From: Peribacillus frigoritolerans | Lineage (GTDB): Bacteria > Bacillota > Bacilli > Bacillales > DSM-1321 | Direction: 5' to 3' | Length of the DNA: 64,000 nt | NCBI GenBank assembly: GCA_030562215.1 | Contig: JAUPFL010000001.1 | Coordinates: 62,001-126,000 of the forward strand | Shown: in pieces, positions 47,253 through 55,502 of the stretch | How positions within the stretch are numbered: the stretch's first letter is position 1 | Layout: every line of letters begins with the position of its first letter | Program-made: the position numbers and the translations under genes | The notes under the pieces: model-generated | Database searches by the model: none | Told to the model about the DNA's origin: nothing | What the model saw: only the letters and a program-made list of their open reading frames with translations

Positions 47253-48140
47253 GTGGGGATAAAAATGGACGAATACGAACTTCTTGACAAAGATTCAGGC
47301 CCATATGGAATAACTGCCGGAAAAGATGGTGCGCTATGGTTTACACAACATAAAGCAAATCAAATTGGACGCATTACCGTTCACGGTGAAGTCACTCAAT
47401 TCGCTGTTCCTACACCCAATGCTGGTGTGCTATCTATAATCTCCACAACTCAGGGGGATGTATGGTTTACGGAAAATAGGGCGAATAAAATTGGAAAACT
47501 GACAGGTACAGGTGAAATCATCGAATATACTCTCCCGAGTCCAAACTCAGCACCTTTTGGAATAACGGAAGGACACAATGGAGACATTTGGTTTACCGAG
47601 ATGAATGGAAATAGGATAGGGCGAATTTCATCATCAGGTAAAATGATTCAGTATGATTTACCGAGTCCCGGCTGTTACCCCTCTTTTATTGTTGCTGGAC
47701 CTGACGGCGCCATTTGGTTTACTGAGAATCAGAGTAATCAAATTGGGCGCATTACGATGCTTGGAGAAGTGACCAATTACACTTTGCCAACAAAACATGC
47801 TGGTCCTGTAGGAATTACAAGCGGACCGGACGGTGCACTCTGGTTTGTGGAGATTAATGGAAATAAAATCGGGCGCATCACTACCTCTGGAACAATAAGT
47901 GAATATACCATCCCTACTGCAGATGCCCGCCCACACGCAATAGTGACGGGTCCTGACCGTGCTTTATGGTTCACTGAATGGGGAAGTAATCAAATTGGGC
48001 GCATTACCATGCAAGGAGAAATTACGGAATATCCAATTCCCACACAAAATGCGGAGCCACATGGAATTGCAGCAGGTCCTGATGGTGCCATTTGGTTCGC
48101 TCAGGAATGCAATAAGATCGGCCGGCTAAGTTTATTATAA
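47253..48140 (+). CDS. vgb: Virginiamycin B lyase (streptogramin B lyase) Vgb
   Basis: A 295-residue seven-bladed beta-propeller built of repeats of the type [27 protein letters not shown]. The catalytic region of Vgb, with two histidines and acidic residues, corresponds to [11 protein letters not shown] (about 228) and [15 protein letters not shown] (about 270-284). It linearises type B streptogramins by eliminating the ester bond. GGAGGAGGCATATA precedes a GTG start. It forms an operon with vat 25 bases downstream. Confidence 0.9.
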   Translation: MGIKMDEYELLDKDSGPYGITAGKDGALWFTQHKANQIGRITVHGEVTQFAVPTPNAGVLSIISTTQGDVWFTENRANKIGKLTGTGEIIEYTLPSPNSAPFGITEGHNGDIWFTEMNGNRIGRISSSGKMIQYDLPSPGCYPSFIVAGPDGAIWFTENQSNQIGRITMLGEVTNYTLPTKHAGPVGITSGPDGALWFVEINGNKIGRITTSGTISEYTIPTADARPHAIVTGPDRALWFTEWGSNQIGRITMQGEITEYPIPTQNAEPHGIAAGPDGAIWFAQECNKIGRLSLL

Positions 48141-48165
48141 AAACCCTGAAAGGCAGTGGATATCC

Positions 48166-48819
48166 ATGGAATCAAATAAGCAACATGGGCCAAATCCTCA
48201 AGATAAATATCCGATTAAAGGAAATCACGTCGTGCAATTCATTAAAAATACAATCACTAGACCAAACATTATTGCGGGTGAATATTCATATTACGATGCA
48301 AGAAATGGGGAGTCTTTTGAAGATCAAGTGTTATATCACTACGAATTCTTCGGTGACAGACTTGTCATTGGGAAATTTTGCGCCATGGCACCTGGTGTAA
48401 CGTTTATTATGAATGGGGCCAATCATAGAATGGATGGTTTTTCAACCTATCCCTTCAACATTTTCGGACACGGATGGGAGAAGTATACGCCAGCGTTAGA
48501 TCAGTTGCCGTTTAAAGGTGATACCATAATTGGAAATGATGTTTGGATAGGAATGGATACTGTCATCATGCCTGGAATAAAAATTGGGGATGGTGCAATT
48601 GTAGCCGCCAAATCGGTTGTTACCAAAGATGTGGAACCTTACACCATCGTTGGAGGGAATCCCGAAAAGAAACTTAAAACCCGCTTCTCAGAAGAAATCA
48701 TTAACGAACTGCTGGAAATTAAATGGTGGGATTTGGATATCTCTATCATTTCTGCTCATATTGATGTGATAGTAAATGGGGATATGGAAAGTCTTAGAAC
48801 CTTAACAAATAAAAGATGA
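48166..48819 (+). CDS. vat: Streptogramin A O-acetyltransferase (Vat family)
   Basis: A 217-residue left-handed beta-helix xenobiotic acetyltransferase. It has the Vat N-terminal signature [13 protein letters not shown] followed by [20 protein letters not shown], the catalytic His in [14 protein letters not shown] (about residue 86), hexapeptide strands [21 protein letters not shown] and [13 protein letters not shown]. It inactivates type A streptogramins such as dalfopristin with acetyl-CoA. Paired with vgb, it covers both components of the drug. AAAGG precedes the ATG. Confidence 0.9.
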   Translation: MESNKQHGPNPQDKYPIKGNHVVQFIKNTITRPNIIAGEYSYYDARNGESFEDQVLYHYEFFGDRLVIGKFCAMAPGVTFIMNGANHRMDGFSTYPFNIFGHGWEKYTPALDQLPFKGDTIIGNDVWIGMDTVIMPGIKIGDGAIVAAKSVVTKDVEPYTIVGGNPEKKLKTRFSEEIINELLEIKWWDLDISIISAHIDVIVNGDMESLRTLTNKR

Positions 48820-48967
48820 CAATGCATCAGCTTCAGAGATTCCGATTCTTTAACAAATTAATGGAGGAAAAATCACGGAAATGATCAAACTTTTTACAAG
48901 ATATTAATTCCATTGAATATATTAGGATCGCTTTTTAACCATGGCTTTGATTTTTGAAACAAATAAA

Positions 48968-48992
48968 AAGAGACCACCTATAAGTGGTCTTC
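48968..48992. terminator. Terminator of the vgb-vat pair (R1-like tail)
   Basis: AGACCACC and GTGGTCT arms with TTCTTGT after; GCATCC...GAAGCACCTGTTACTT that follows is a partial R1 right end. Confidence 0.5.
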
Positions 48993-49060
48993 TTGTGCAT
49001 CCTATGGAACTGAAGCACCTGTTACTTTATAGAAACCGACTAAATTAATATCTATTTGGA

Positions 49061-49546
49061 TTATTTATTGGAATGAGAGGAAAGACCCCGACCTATAAGG
49101 TTTGCAGAAACAGGCTTTTTCCCTAATTCCCTTGCCCAAATTGATAATTGCCCTATATGGTGAATTTCGTGAGCAATTGTATGTCGCATTATTTCACCCC
49201 AAGTATCCGTCACAATTCTTCCATCCTGCAAGGTATCATAAAATAATTGATTTTCCATACTAGCATCCCAGTTGTTCACAAAGTTTTCCACTTCTAAATG
49301 AAATTCAGCGTCCAATTTCCGAACTTTGTTCAAGCTTTTATAACCATCGAAACTCTCCTGAAAGTCAGTTTTACCTTGTAGGAGACGTATCCAGCTCCAT
49401 TCGACATCAACAATATGGAAAAGTGTATGCAATATACTTCCCATTCCACCCGTTCGGTTCCGCAGAAGTTCTTCTTCACTTAACTCTTCACACCAACGAT
49501 ACCAGTCTTCTCTTACCATCCAGTTATATCTAAAAAAAGTTTGCAA
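49061..49546 (-). CDS. DinB-family protein
   Basis: A 161-residue DinB/YfiT four-helix protein: FFRYNWMVREDWYRWCEELS, then metal histidines in LHTLFHIVDVEWSWI (about residue 42) and HTIAHEIHHIGQLSIWAREL (about 125-137). The HxxxHHIGQL pattern is well kept. Role unknown; often stress- or antibiotic-related. AGGGGC lies near the start. R1 lies between it and the VOC gene. Confidence 0.85.
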   Translation of the reverse strand: MQTFFRYNWMVREDWYRWCEELSEEELLRNRTGGMGSILHTLFHIVDVEWSWIRLLQGKTDFQESFDGYKSLNKVRKLDAEFHLEVENFVNNWDASMENQLFYDTLQDGRIVTDTWGEIMRHTIAHEIHHIGQLSIWARELGKKPVSANLIGRGLSSHSNK

Positions 49547-49650
49547 AAATGCCCCTCCCCATTTAGAAAATAATTTAAAAATACTATTAAAGCAATGTTA
49601 AGTATTATTAAATATTACTATTTATACAAACATAGGTTGAATTCCTTTTT

Positions 49651-49738
49651 CAACAATCCCTGTCCCTTTATGTTCCATAAGAAAAAGCTGCCTAAGAGAC
49701 AGCTCCGATCATCAGCTAACGCACCTGTAAGTTCAACA
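49651..49738 (+). repeat. R1 repeat copy
   Basis: CAATCCCTGTCCCTTTATG, CATAAGAAAAAGCTGCC, AGAGACAGCTCCGATCATC, AGCTAACGCACCTGTAAGTTC. It lies 16 bases downstream of the minus-strand VOC gene. Confidence 0.85.
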
Positions 49739-49753
49739 AGAAAACAGTCTTTT

Positions 49754-50173
49754 CTATTGTGAGATAAGGTATTTTTCTTTGAAAATTGGACTCAATTCAC
49801 TCCATACATCAAATTTATTACCATCTAAATCAAAGAAAACAAAATTCCTTCCAGAATGCCCTCTATTTTCAATTGCACCAATTCTAATCTGTTTACTGAT
49901 AAAATCTCTATGTATAGCTTCTAAAGCATTTAATCCATTAACTTCAAATGTTATAGAAAAACGCTCAACACCGTAAATATCATAGAAATTTGAGCTTTGA
50001 TTTTCTTTAGATTTAACAAGGAAAAAACTTTGGTTCGCAAAATTAAGAATTGCTTTGTCTTCGTCTTTATAGCTTAATTCTGCCCCCAATTTGTTTACAT
50101 ACCATTCAGAAGAATGTTCTACATTTGAAACTGGGATATAAGTAGTTCCTACCCTTAATAATTTTTTATTCAT
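49754..50173 (-). CDS. VOC-family protein
   Basis: A 139-residue glyoxalase-fold protein: GTTYIPVSNVEHSSEWYVNK, AILNFANQSFFLVKS, FSITFEVNGLNALEAIH, RNFVFFDLDGNKFDVWSE. The last Glu (VWSE) is in the usual metal-ligand position. Substrate unknown. GGAGGC precedes the ATG. Confidence 0.8.
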   Translation of the reverse strand: MNKKLLRVGTTYIPVSNVEHSSEWYVNKLGAELSYKDEDKAILNFANQSFFLVKSKENQSSNFYDIYGVERFSITFEVNGLNALEAIHRDFISKQIRIGAIENRGHSGRNFVFFDLDGNKFDVWSELSPIFKEKYLISQ

Positions 50174-50264
50174 CCTGTTCGCCTCCTTTAATTACTTGAA
50201 TAAACTCATTCTCCACTTATATATCTTTCCCTTTTAATTATCCATAATTACCCTTTTGCATTTT

Positions 50265-50295
50265 CAACTATCCTGCCCCGTTAGTTCATTAAGAG
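50265..50295 (+). repeat. Partial R1 copy
   Basis: TTCAACTATCCTGCCCCGTT and AGTTCATTAAGAG: left end plus a fused right end, the stem having been lost. Confidence 0.5.
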
Positions 50296-50337
50296 ATTCA
50301 GTTTAATAGTCCTTTTAAATATGTTTTATGATATTTT

Positions 50338-50409
50338 TTAGAATCCCCAAACAATAATTAGAACCCCAAACACTACAAAGAACAAAATCGGTAGCTGAAA
50401 AATATTCAT
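50338..50409 (-). CDS. Possible 23-residue membrane peptide
   Basis: ATG 50409 has AGGAGC about five bases upstream and encodes MNIFQLPILFFVVFGVLIIV then WGF, a single membrane helix. The frame also stays open upstream (SYKIPQFGDTPSWALGAY), so it may instead be the tail of a longer small protein. Size and position beyond the MFS terminator make an independent peptide plausible. Confidence 0.35.
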   Translation of the reverse strand: MNIFQLPILFFVVFGVLIIVWGF

Positions 50410-50482
50410 GTAAGCTCCTAATGCCCATGAAGGGGTATCGCCAAACTGCGGTATTTTGTATGATAAGCAAATCCCAGTAAAA

Positions 50483-50518
50483 AAAGCCGTTTCCTGATAG
50501 GAGGAAATGACTTTTTTT
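50483..50518 (-). terminator. Terminator of the MFS gene
   Basis: AAAAAAAGTCATTTCCT and AGGAAACGGCTTTTTTT pair imperfectly across CCTATC with a long T-run, overlapping the stop codon. Confidence 0.65.
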
Positions 50519-51809
50519 ACTTATTATATGGCTTCTTTTTATTTTTTACTTCCCGAGACCAGACAACCACTGGAATCAATAATAAAGATAATAACCCACC
50601 GATAAATGATAAGGCTGTATAACTTGAACCGGCCACAATCATTCCAGATAAGGCTCCGCCGGAAGCTCCTGATAATGCAATTAAAACATCCACTGTACCT
50701 TGAGTTTTAGCCCGATTTGAAGTGTCAGTCGAATCAACAATAAGAGCAGTCCCACTTATTAAACCAAAATTCCATCCTAATCCAAGTAAAGAAAGAGCAA
50801 TAACTAGGAGAATCATAGAATCGCCTGGTGCAATCGCCGATATTAAACCGGCCAGAAGCAGTGTGGCTCCAGAGGCAATAGCCATGGCAGTACGGCCAAA
50901 CTTATCAACAAGGACACCTGTAACCAGTGAAGGAAGATACATTGCAGCTATATGAAATCCAATAACGAGACCTATTTCACCCAAGTCATGTCCATGATGT
51001 CCCATATGAACTGGTGTCATGGTCATAATGGCCACCATTACAATTTGAGTAAGAACCATAATTGTCGCACCAACAATAATGCCTCTTTTGTTTTCTATTT
51101 GTTCAGTATCAGCCGAATGTTCCATTCGATTACTTTCTTGTTTGGACGCTTCTATTGTTCTTGCTATAACTAATGGGTCTGGGCGAAGCAAAACGAAAAG
51201 GACAAGACCTGCTAAGATAAATGCTGCCGCTGATAAAATGAAAGGACCGGCGAGTGAAGGAACGCCAATAGAAAGAGCAAAATCTCCCATTACATTCACT
51301 AAATTCGGACCAGCAACTGCCCCAAATGTTGTAAACACCATGGTAATACTAATAGCGGTGGCTCGCTGTTTATTGTTAGCCAAATCCGTACCAGCGTAAC
51401 GAGCTTGTAAATTTGTCGCTGTTCCTGCACCATAGATGAGCAGGGAAGCAAATAAAAGGAAAACGCTATTTATGATGGCTGCCGTTATGACTCCTATTGC
51501 TCCAAGTCCACCTATCATAAAACCAGCTGTCAGACCTGTACGGCGACCGTAACGTTGAGAAAGTCTCCCTACGATTAAAGCAGCCCCGGCAGATCCTAAA
51601 GTAAATAAACTCGATGGCACTCCAGCAAATGCATCTGTGCCAAGCATTTGTTGTGCAAGAAGTGCCCCCACCGTAACTCCAGCCGCTAACCCGGCACCGC
51701 CAAAAATTTGTGAAATACTTATAATAATTAATGTACGTTTGTATAACATCTTTTGTTTTTCTTGAGAATCTACATAACTCTGGTTCATTTGATATGTTTT
51801 ACTGGACAT
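50517..51809 (-). CDS. MFS transporter
   Basis: A 430-residue major facilitator protein with 12 membrane segments and a central charged loop (about 215-245). Motif A between helices 2 and 3 is GRLSQRYGRRTGL, with a second partial copy DKFGRTAMAIASG in the C-terminal half. A histidine-rich loop, HMGHHGHD, lies before helix 8 and could bind metal. Likely a drug or metabolite exporter; substrate unknown. Monocistronic. Confidence 0.85.
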   Translation of the reverse strand: MSSKTYQMNQSYVDSQEKQKMLYKRTLIIISISQIFGGAGLAAGVTVGALLAQQMLGTDAFAGVPSSLFTLGSAGAALIVGRLSQRYGRRTGLTAGFMIGGLGAIGVITAAIINSVFLLFASLLIYGAGTATNLQARYAGTDLANNKQRATAISITMVFTTFGAVAGPNLVNVMGDFALSIGVPSLAGPFILSAAAFILAGLVLFVLLRPDPLVIARTIEASKQESNRMEHSADTEQIENKRGIIVGATIMVLTQIVMVAIMTMTPVHMGHHGHDLGEIGLVIGFHIAAMYLPSLVTGVLVDKFGRTAMAIASGATLLLAGLISAIAPGDSMILLVIALSLLGLGWNFGLISGTALIVDSTDTSNRAKTQGTVDVLIALSGASGGALSGMIVAGSSYTALSFIGGLLSLLLIPVVVWSREVKNKKKPYNK

Positions 51810-51894
51810 TTTTTAAGACCTCATTTATCGTTCTGTAATTTCTCCCCACCATGTACACCTTCCTCTAGACGAAATACAATAAAAATATTCACCT

Positions 51895-52650
51895 TCACTT
51901 TTTTAGTTTAAAAACCATAAAATCAGCACATCTGAAATCTTCTTCAAATGAAGGATATTTTTCTAACATCTCTTTTGAAGGCTTAGGTTCTATTATGCTT
52001 TCTAAAATAAAACCTGTTTTGATTAAAGTGTTTATATAACTTGTTAATGTTCTATGAAAGAATAGCATTTTTACTTTATCACCTAAACGTTGTTCATACA
52101 CACCTTCATAAAAATATTTATCTACGTTCCAATGCAACTTTTTACCGTCCTTTGTTTTTTCCCAACCACTTTCTGGAGTAACAAAACAAGGATGCAAAAT
52201 CGAAAATATAAAACAGCCTCCATCTACTAATAGCCGATACATTTCCTGAAATGCTTTTTCGTAATTTGCAAGATCTTGAATAACCATATTGGATACTATT
52301 AAATCGAAACTTTTGTCCTCTAAAGAATTCAAGTCCTCACAATTCCCCTGCCTATAATCAATCAACAAATCATTTGGAGTTCTTCCCTTAGCAATTTCTA
52401 TCATCCGTGATGAATAATCCACAGCAGTTACAGTCGCTTCGGACCTCGCTAACATTCGACTTAAATAGCCCTCGCCACACCCGGCATCTAAAACCTTTTT
52501 ATTACTTACTGTTTCCATAAGAGATAATAAAGTTGGATTTAAAAAAACTTCTTTATGAAGGTCTCCTTGCTCGGTATGATTTGCAGAATATGTATCCGCG
52601 AAACTATCCCACCTTTTAATCGCCTCTTCTGTACCAATATTTTGATTCAT
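51895..52650 (-). CDS. Class I SAM-dependent methyltransferase
   Basis: A 251-residue Rossmann methyltransferase. Motif I KVLDAGCGEGYLSRMLA (about residues 52-67), motif II VTAVDYSSRMIEIA, post-I DYRQGNCEDLN and motif IV FDLIVSNMVIQDL. Related to UbiE/Coq5-like or antibiotic-modifying enzymes; substrate unknown. RBS GGAGGAGTT-like sequence lies before the ATG. Confidence 0.85.
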   Translation of the reverse strand: MNQNIGTEEAIKRWDSFADTYSANHTEQGDLHKEVFLNPTLLSLMETVSNKKVLDAGCGEGYLSRMLARSEATVTAVDYSSRMIEIAKGRTPNDLLIDYRQGNCEDLNSLEDKSFDLIVSNMVIQDLANYEKAFQEMYRLLVDGGCFIFSILHPCFVTPESGWEKTKDGKKLHWNVDKYFYEGVYEQRLGDKVKMLFFHRTLTSYINTLIKTGFILESIIEPKPSKEMLEKYPSFEEDFRCADFMVFKLKK

Positions 52651-52691
52651 GTTAACTCCTCCCTGTTCTTTTGCATCACTTCGCTAAGATT

Positions 52692-52760
52692 CTTCTAACC
52701 TCCCCGATAGTTGCATTAAGAAAAAGCTGCCTTAAAGACAGCTCCGATTTTCAGCTAACT
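52692..52760 (+). repeat. R1 repeat copy
   Basis: TTCTAACCTCCCCGATAGTTG, AAAGCTGCCTTAAAGACAGCT, CGATTTTCAGCTAAC. It lies 11 bases downstream of the minus-strand gene ending at 52771. Confidence 0.85.
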
Positions 52761-52770
52761 TAAATAATTA

Positions 52771-53301
52771 TTATTCGTTTTCCTCAATTAAATTTCCATC
52801 TTTATCATAATATTTATAATTCCGAAATGTATATTCATTTTTATTCGTTTGAGGAAAGTCCATCCAATTAACAGTTGCCTCGTTAGGAGTAAACTCTTGC
52901 TCTAATTTCTCTCCATTTATAGTTACCTGCATTTTAGCAATTTCATTTTCATCATTAGTAACAAACATAAACATATGAAGGTCAGGAATGAAAGAACTAA
53001 ATGTCTCGTTATCCATAACTTCAATATGATTCCATATATAGTTGCTATCTTTATTTTTATTAAATTGAATATAGCCTGGACTATTGTTAGATAAAAATGC
53101 TACAACTCTTAAGTCATTAAAATCTTTTATCTCTAGAATTTCAATTGAGTTATTTTCATATCCCTCAATTGAGTTAATTACTTTCAATATGGACTCTTTA
53201 TCATTTCCATATAACTGCTTAGTACCGCTAAAATAAAACATTAAAATTACAGCAAATAGTAAAATAGCAACTGTGGAAAATCCTAATTTCCTTTTATTCA
53301 A
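52771..53301 (-). CDS. Membrane-anchored hypothetical protein
   Basis: A 176-residue protein with one N-terminal membrane anchor (LGFSTVAILLFAVILMFYFSG) and an extracytoplasmic acidic domain (SILKVINSIEGYENNSIEIL, FPQTNKNEYTFRNYKYYDKDG). No lipobox cysteine. Not recognised as a named family. Its start has GGGGGAAG upstream. It may be cotranscribed with the small membrane gene at 53411, though an R1 fragment lies between. Confidence 0.6.
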   Translation of the reverse strand: MNKRKLGFSTVAILLFAVILMFYFSGTKQLYGNDKESILKVINSIEGYENNSIEILEIKDFNDLRVVAFLSNNSPGYIQFNKNKDSNYIWNHIEVMDNETFSSFIPDLHMFMFVTNDENEIAKMQVTINGEKLEQEFTPNEATVNWMDFPQTNKNEYTFRNYKYYDKDGNLIEENE

Positions 53302-53410
53302 TAATCTTCCCCCTCCGAGAACACTTAACTAACCTGCCCTTCAGTTCCATAAGAAAAGGTGATATCTTTATCAGCAATCTCCACCGTTAATATAATACAG
53401 ATTGAAATTT

Positions 53411-53603
53411 TTATTGCATCATTAGTGGTGGGTAACCTGCCTCACCCAAAAAATATGCGAATATTGTAAAGCCTAAAATAAGAAATGCAATAATGATGAC
53501 TGCAATAGATAATATTAAGTTTTCCTTTTGATAGTTTTTCAATTTTAGTAGCGTTTTGTAGAAACTTTACTCTGTCTTGGAGAGTTATTATAATGTCACC
53601 CAT
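53411..53603 (-). CDS. Small membrane protein, frameshifted
   Basis: ATG 53603 opens MGDIIITLQDRVKFLQNATK; the frame then breaks, and in the next frame the membrane helix LSIAVIIIAFLILGFTIFAYF and the tail GEAGYPPLMMQ run to a stop at 53411. About 64 residues. An amphipathic head plus one helix; family not recognised. Confidence 0.45.
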
Positions 53604-53676
53604 ATATTTGGCAACCCCACTTTTATCTTTTCACTCCCATAACATTAACAAATGTCCCTTTAGTTTTCAGTTATTC

Positions 53677-53760
53677 CACTAACCTGCCCCGATAGTTACA
53701 TAAGAAAAAGCTGCCTTTAAGACAGCTCCGATCTTCAGCTAACGCACCCGTTAGTTTAAG
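53677..53760 (+). repeat. R1 repeat copy (closest to consensus)
   Basis: CCACTAACCTGCCCCGATAGT, AAAGCTGCCTTTAAGACAGCT, GATCTTCAGCTAACGCACCCG then TTAGTTTAAG. Full length with all blocks intact. Confidence 0.9.
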
Positions 53761-54063
53761 TATTATTCTCCACAAACTATCGGCTGGTTTAATTCAACAA
53801 TAAGAAATAACGTATAATTAAATATTTTGCCCCTTTAACTTTAAAACCTAAACTATCTTCCTCCTATTATTACTTCATTTAAAGAAGATGATATTTTCAG
53901 GTAAATGGAAGGCGAAATAATCTAAGCGACCTTGTGATTCCAAAGTTGATGGATGATCAAGGTCGCTTACTTATTTATTTTAGTAAGAAAATTTTACTTC
54001 GTGGATTTGACTCTCGTTTTCTCTTATTATTTTTAACAACCTCTATGAAAAAGGAGATTGACA

Positions 54064-54234
54064 ATGACATGGATGGATATTTTGATGCTAGAAAACTTAA
54101 TTATAGAGAAAAAAGCTCAGTTATTAACTATATTTGAACTCCATGGACTCAATCATCTTAAAACGATTCAATGTAGCCAAGTGTTAGATCACTTATTGAA
54201 TCTACATGAAAGAACAAATTACAGTTCCATGTAA
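54064..54234 (+). CDS. Spo0E-like aspartyl-phosphate phosphatase, SQVLD variant
   Basis: A 56-residue frame with AAAAGGAG eight bases before ATG 54064. The C-terminal Spo0E pattern is seen: LHGLNHLKTIQCSQVLDHLL. The family motif SQELD has become SQVLD, losing the conserved Glu. Spo0E-type peptides dephosphorylate Spo0A-P and delay sporulation, so this copy may be inactive or altered. Overlapping longer frames in another phase (GYFDARKLNYREK) are shadows. Confidence 0.6.
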   Translation: MTWMDILMLENLIIEKKAQLLTIFELHGLNHLKTIQCSQVLDHLLNLHERTNYSSM

Positions 54235-54263
54235 ACCGAACACGTAACCATTCATTGACGATT

Positions 54264-54288
54264 AAACCAATATCCGATATATTGGTTT
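54264..54288. promoter_or_regulatory. Palindrome, candidate GntR operator (unit 1)
   Basis: AAACCAATAT and ATATTGGTTT separated by CCGAT form a perfect 10-bp inverted repeat, ending one base before the ATG of the truncated regulator copy. Confidence 0.5.
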
Positions 54289-54289
54289 T

Positions 54290-54378
54290 ATGAAAAAAGA
54301 TATTATTAAAGATGAAGTATATTTAACTTTGAAAAAAGCAATCGTTACATTAGAGTTGCAACCTGATCAACGCTTAAG
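54290..54378 (+). pseudogene. Truncated copy of the GntR regulator gene
   Basis: Encodes MKKDIIKDEVYLTLKKAIVT and LELQPDQRL, then fuses at the duplication junction to unrelated sequence. Compared with the full copy it lacks eight codons (PIKRMSFR). The DNA-binding helices are missing. Confidence 0.75.
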
Positions 54379-54493
54379 ATGGATGATCAAGGTCGCTTAC
54401 TTATTTATTTTAGTAAGAAAATTTTACTTCGTGGATTTGACTCTCGTTTTCTCTTATTGTTTTTAACAACCTCTATGAAAAAGGAGATTGACA

Positions 54494-54663
54494 ATGACAT
54501 GGATGGATATTTTGATGCTAGAAAACTTAATTATAGAGAAAAAGCTCAGTTATTAAATATAGTTGAACTCCATGGACTCAATCATCTTAAAACGATTCAA
54601 TGTAGCCAAGAGTTAGATCACTTATTGAATCTACATGAAAGAATAAAATACGGTTCCATGTAA
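54494..54663 (+). CDS. Spo0E-like aspartyl-phosphate phosphatase, SQELD copy, frameshifted
   Basis: Same gene as at 54064 but with the intact motif in IQCSQELDHLLNLHERIKY. The A-run after GAG is one base shorter than in copy 1 (five instead of six), so the ATG frame stops after KKLSY. The SQELD part is open in the phase of MKKEIDNDMDGYFDA. Either a genuine null allele or a homopolymer error. Confidence 0.6.
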
Positions 54664-54807
54664 GCCGAACACGTAACCAATTCATTATACATAACCCAAT
54701 TACTGTTTTCTTTTGCTTACTCAACTCTACCATCTATGTTCCAAAACCTGTCGTTTTTAGCACTTGTTAAACAAATATATTATATTGAAAAATTACAATT
54801 GACGATT

Positions 54808-54832
54808 AAACCAATATCCGATATATTGGTTT
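54808..54832. promoter_or_regulatory. Palindrome, candidate GntR operator (unit 2)
   Basis: AAACCAATAT-CCGAT-ATATTGGTTT, identical to the unit 1 palindrome, ending one base before ATG 54834. Position right at the start suggests autorepression. There is no ribosome site upstream, so the mRNA may be leaderless. Confidence 0.55.
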
Positions 54833-54833
54833 T

Positions 54834-55492
54834 ATGAAAAAAGATATTATTAAACCTATTAAACGTATGTCATTTAGAGATGAAGTATATCTAACTTTGA
54901 AAAAAGCAATCGTTACATTAGAGTTGCAACCTGATCAACGCTTAAATGACAAAGAGTTAGCAGAAGAATTCGGAATTAGCCGTACTCCGGTTAGAGAGGC
55001 GTTGAAACGTCTTGAGGATGAAGGACTTGTTGAATCTATTCCTGGTTCAGTGACTCGCGTTGCACCATTAAATCTTGAGGAGGCGAAACACGCATTTACT
55101 GTGGTAGCAGTTTTACACTCGTTAGCTGCTCGTTTAGCAGTGCCATTATTAAAAGAGTCGGATATTCAAGAATTAGAGTTCAGTAATAAAGCTTTACTAT
55201 TATCTATTGAGAAAAAGATATTATAAAAGCAATTGAAGCTGACGAGTTATTCCACAATGTTTTTCTAGATGTGGCAGGAAATCCTGAAATCATTCGTGCG
55301 TTAGAACGAAGTATATCTAAGATTCAACGTCTCGAGATTTCTCAGTTCACTTCTATAAATGGTCTAAAGTCAGTGGAACAACATCAGAAAATTATAGAGG
55401 CATGCAAAAATAAAGATAAAGAAACAACAGCACATCTTGTAGAACAAAACTGGTTAAGTCTTGGGGAATTACTGACTTATGAGACAGATTGA
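54834..55492 (+). CDS. GntR-family regulator (FCD-like), frameshifted
   Basis: About 219 residues with one A added at 55212-55216. The winged helix is clear: FRDEVYLTLKKAIVTLELQP and NDKELAEEFGISRTPVREAL, then KRLEDEGLVESIPGSVTRV. The all-helical effector domain includes IEADELFHNVFLDVAGNPEI and EQHQKIIEACKNKDKETTA. It resembles FadR/FCD regulators binding small acids. The stop overlaps the start region of the exporter gene, so it probably controls that gene. Confidence 0.8.
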
Positions 55493-55502
55493 GGTGAGGA
55501 AT

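Larger units (their letters stand above)
53948..54377 (+). repeat. Tandem duplication, unit 1
   Basis: Spans from GATGGATGATCAAGGTCGC through a Spo0E-like gene and the first 30 codons of a gntR-type gene to CAACGCTTAA. The same order recurs from 54378. Unit 1 lacks about 115 bases between the two genes and 24 bases inside the regulator. Confidence 0.85.
54378..54947 (+). repeat. Tandem duplication, unit 2
   Basis: Second unit: Spo0E-like gene copy 2, an extra 115-base spacer, the palindrome and the start of the intact gntR-type gene. Divergence from unit 1 is only a few percent in the Spo0E part, so the event is fairly recent. Confidence 0.85.

Noticed and set aside
53934..54663. Longer frames MDDQGRLLIYFSKKILLRG... 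in both duplication units
   Set aside because: The upstream part has no ribosome site. The AAAGGAG and the Spo0E motif define the shorter genes in another phase.
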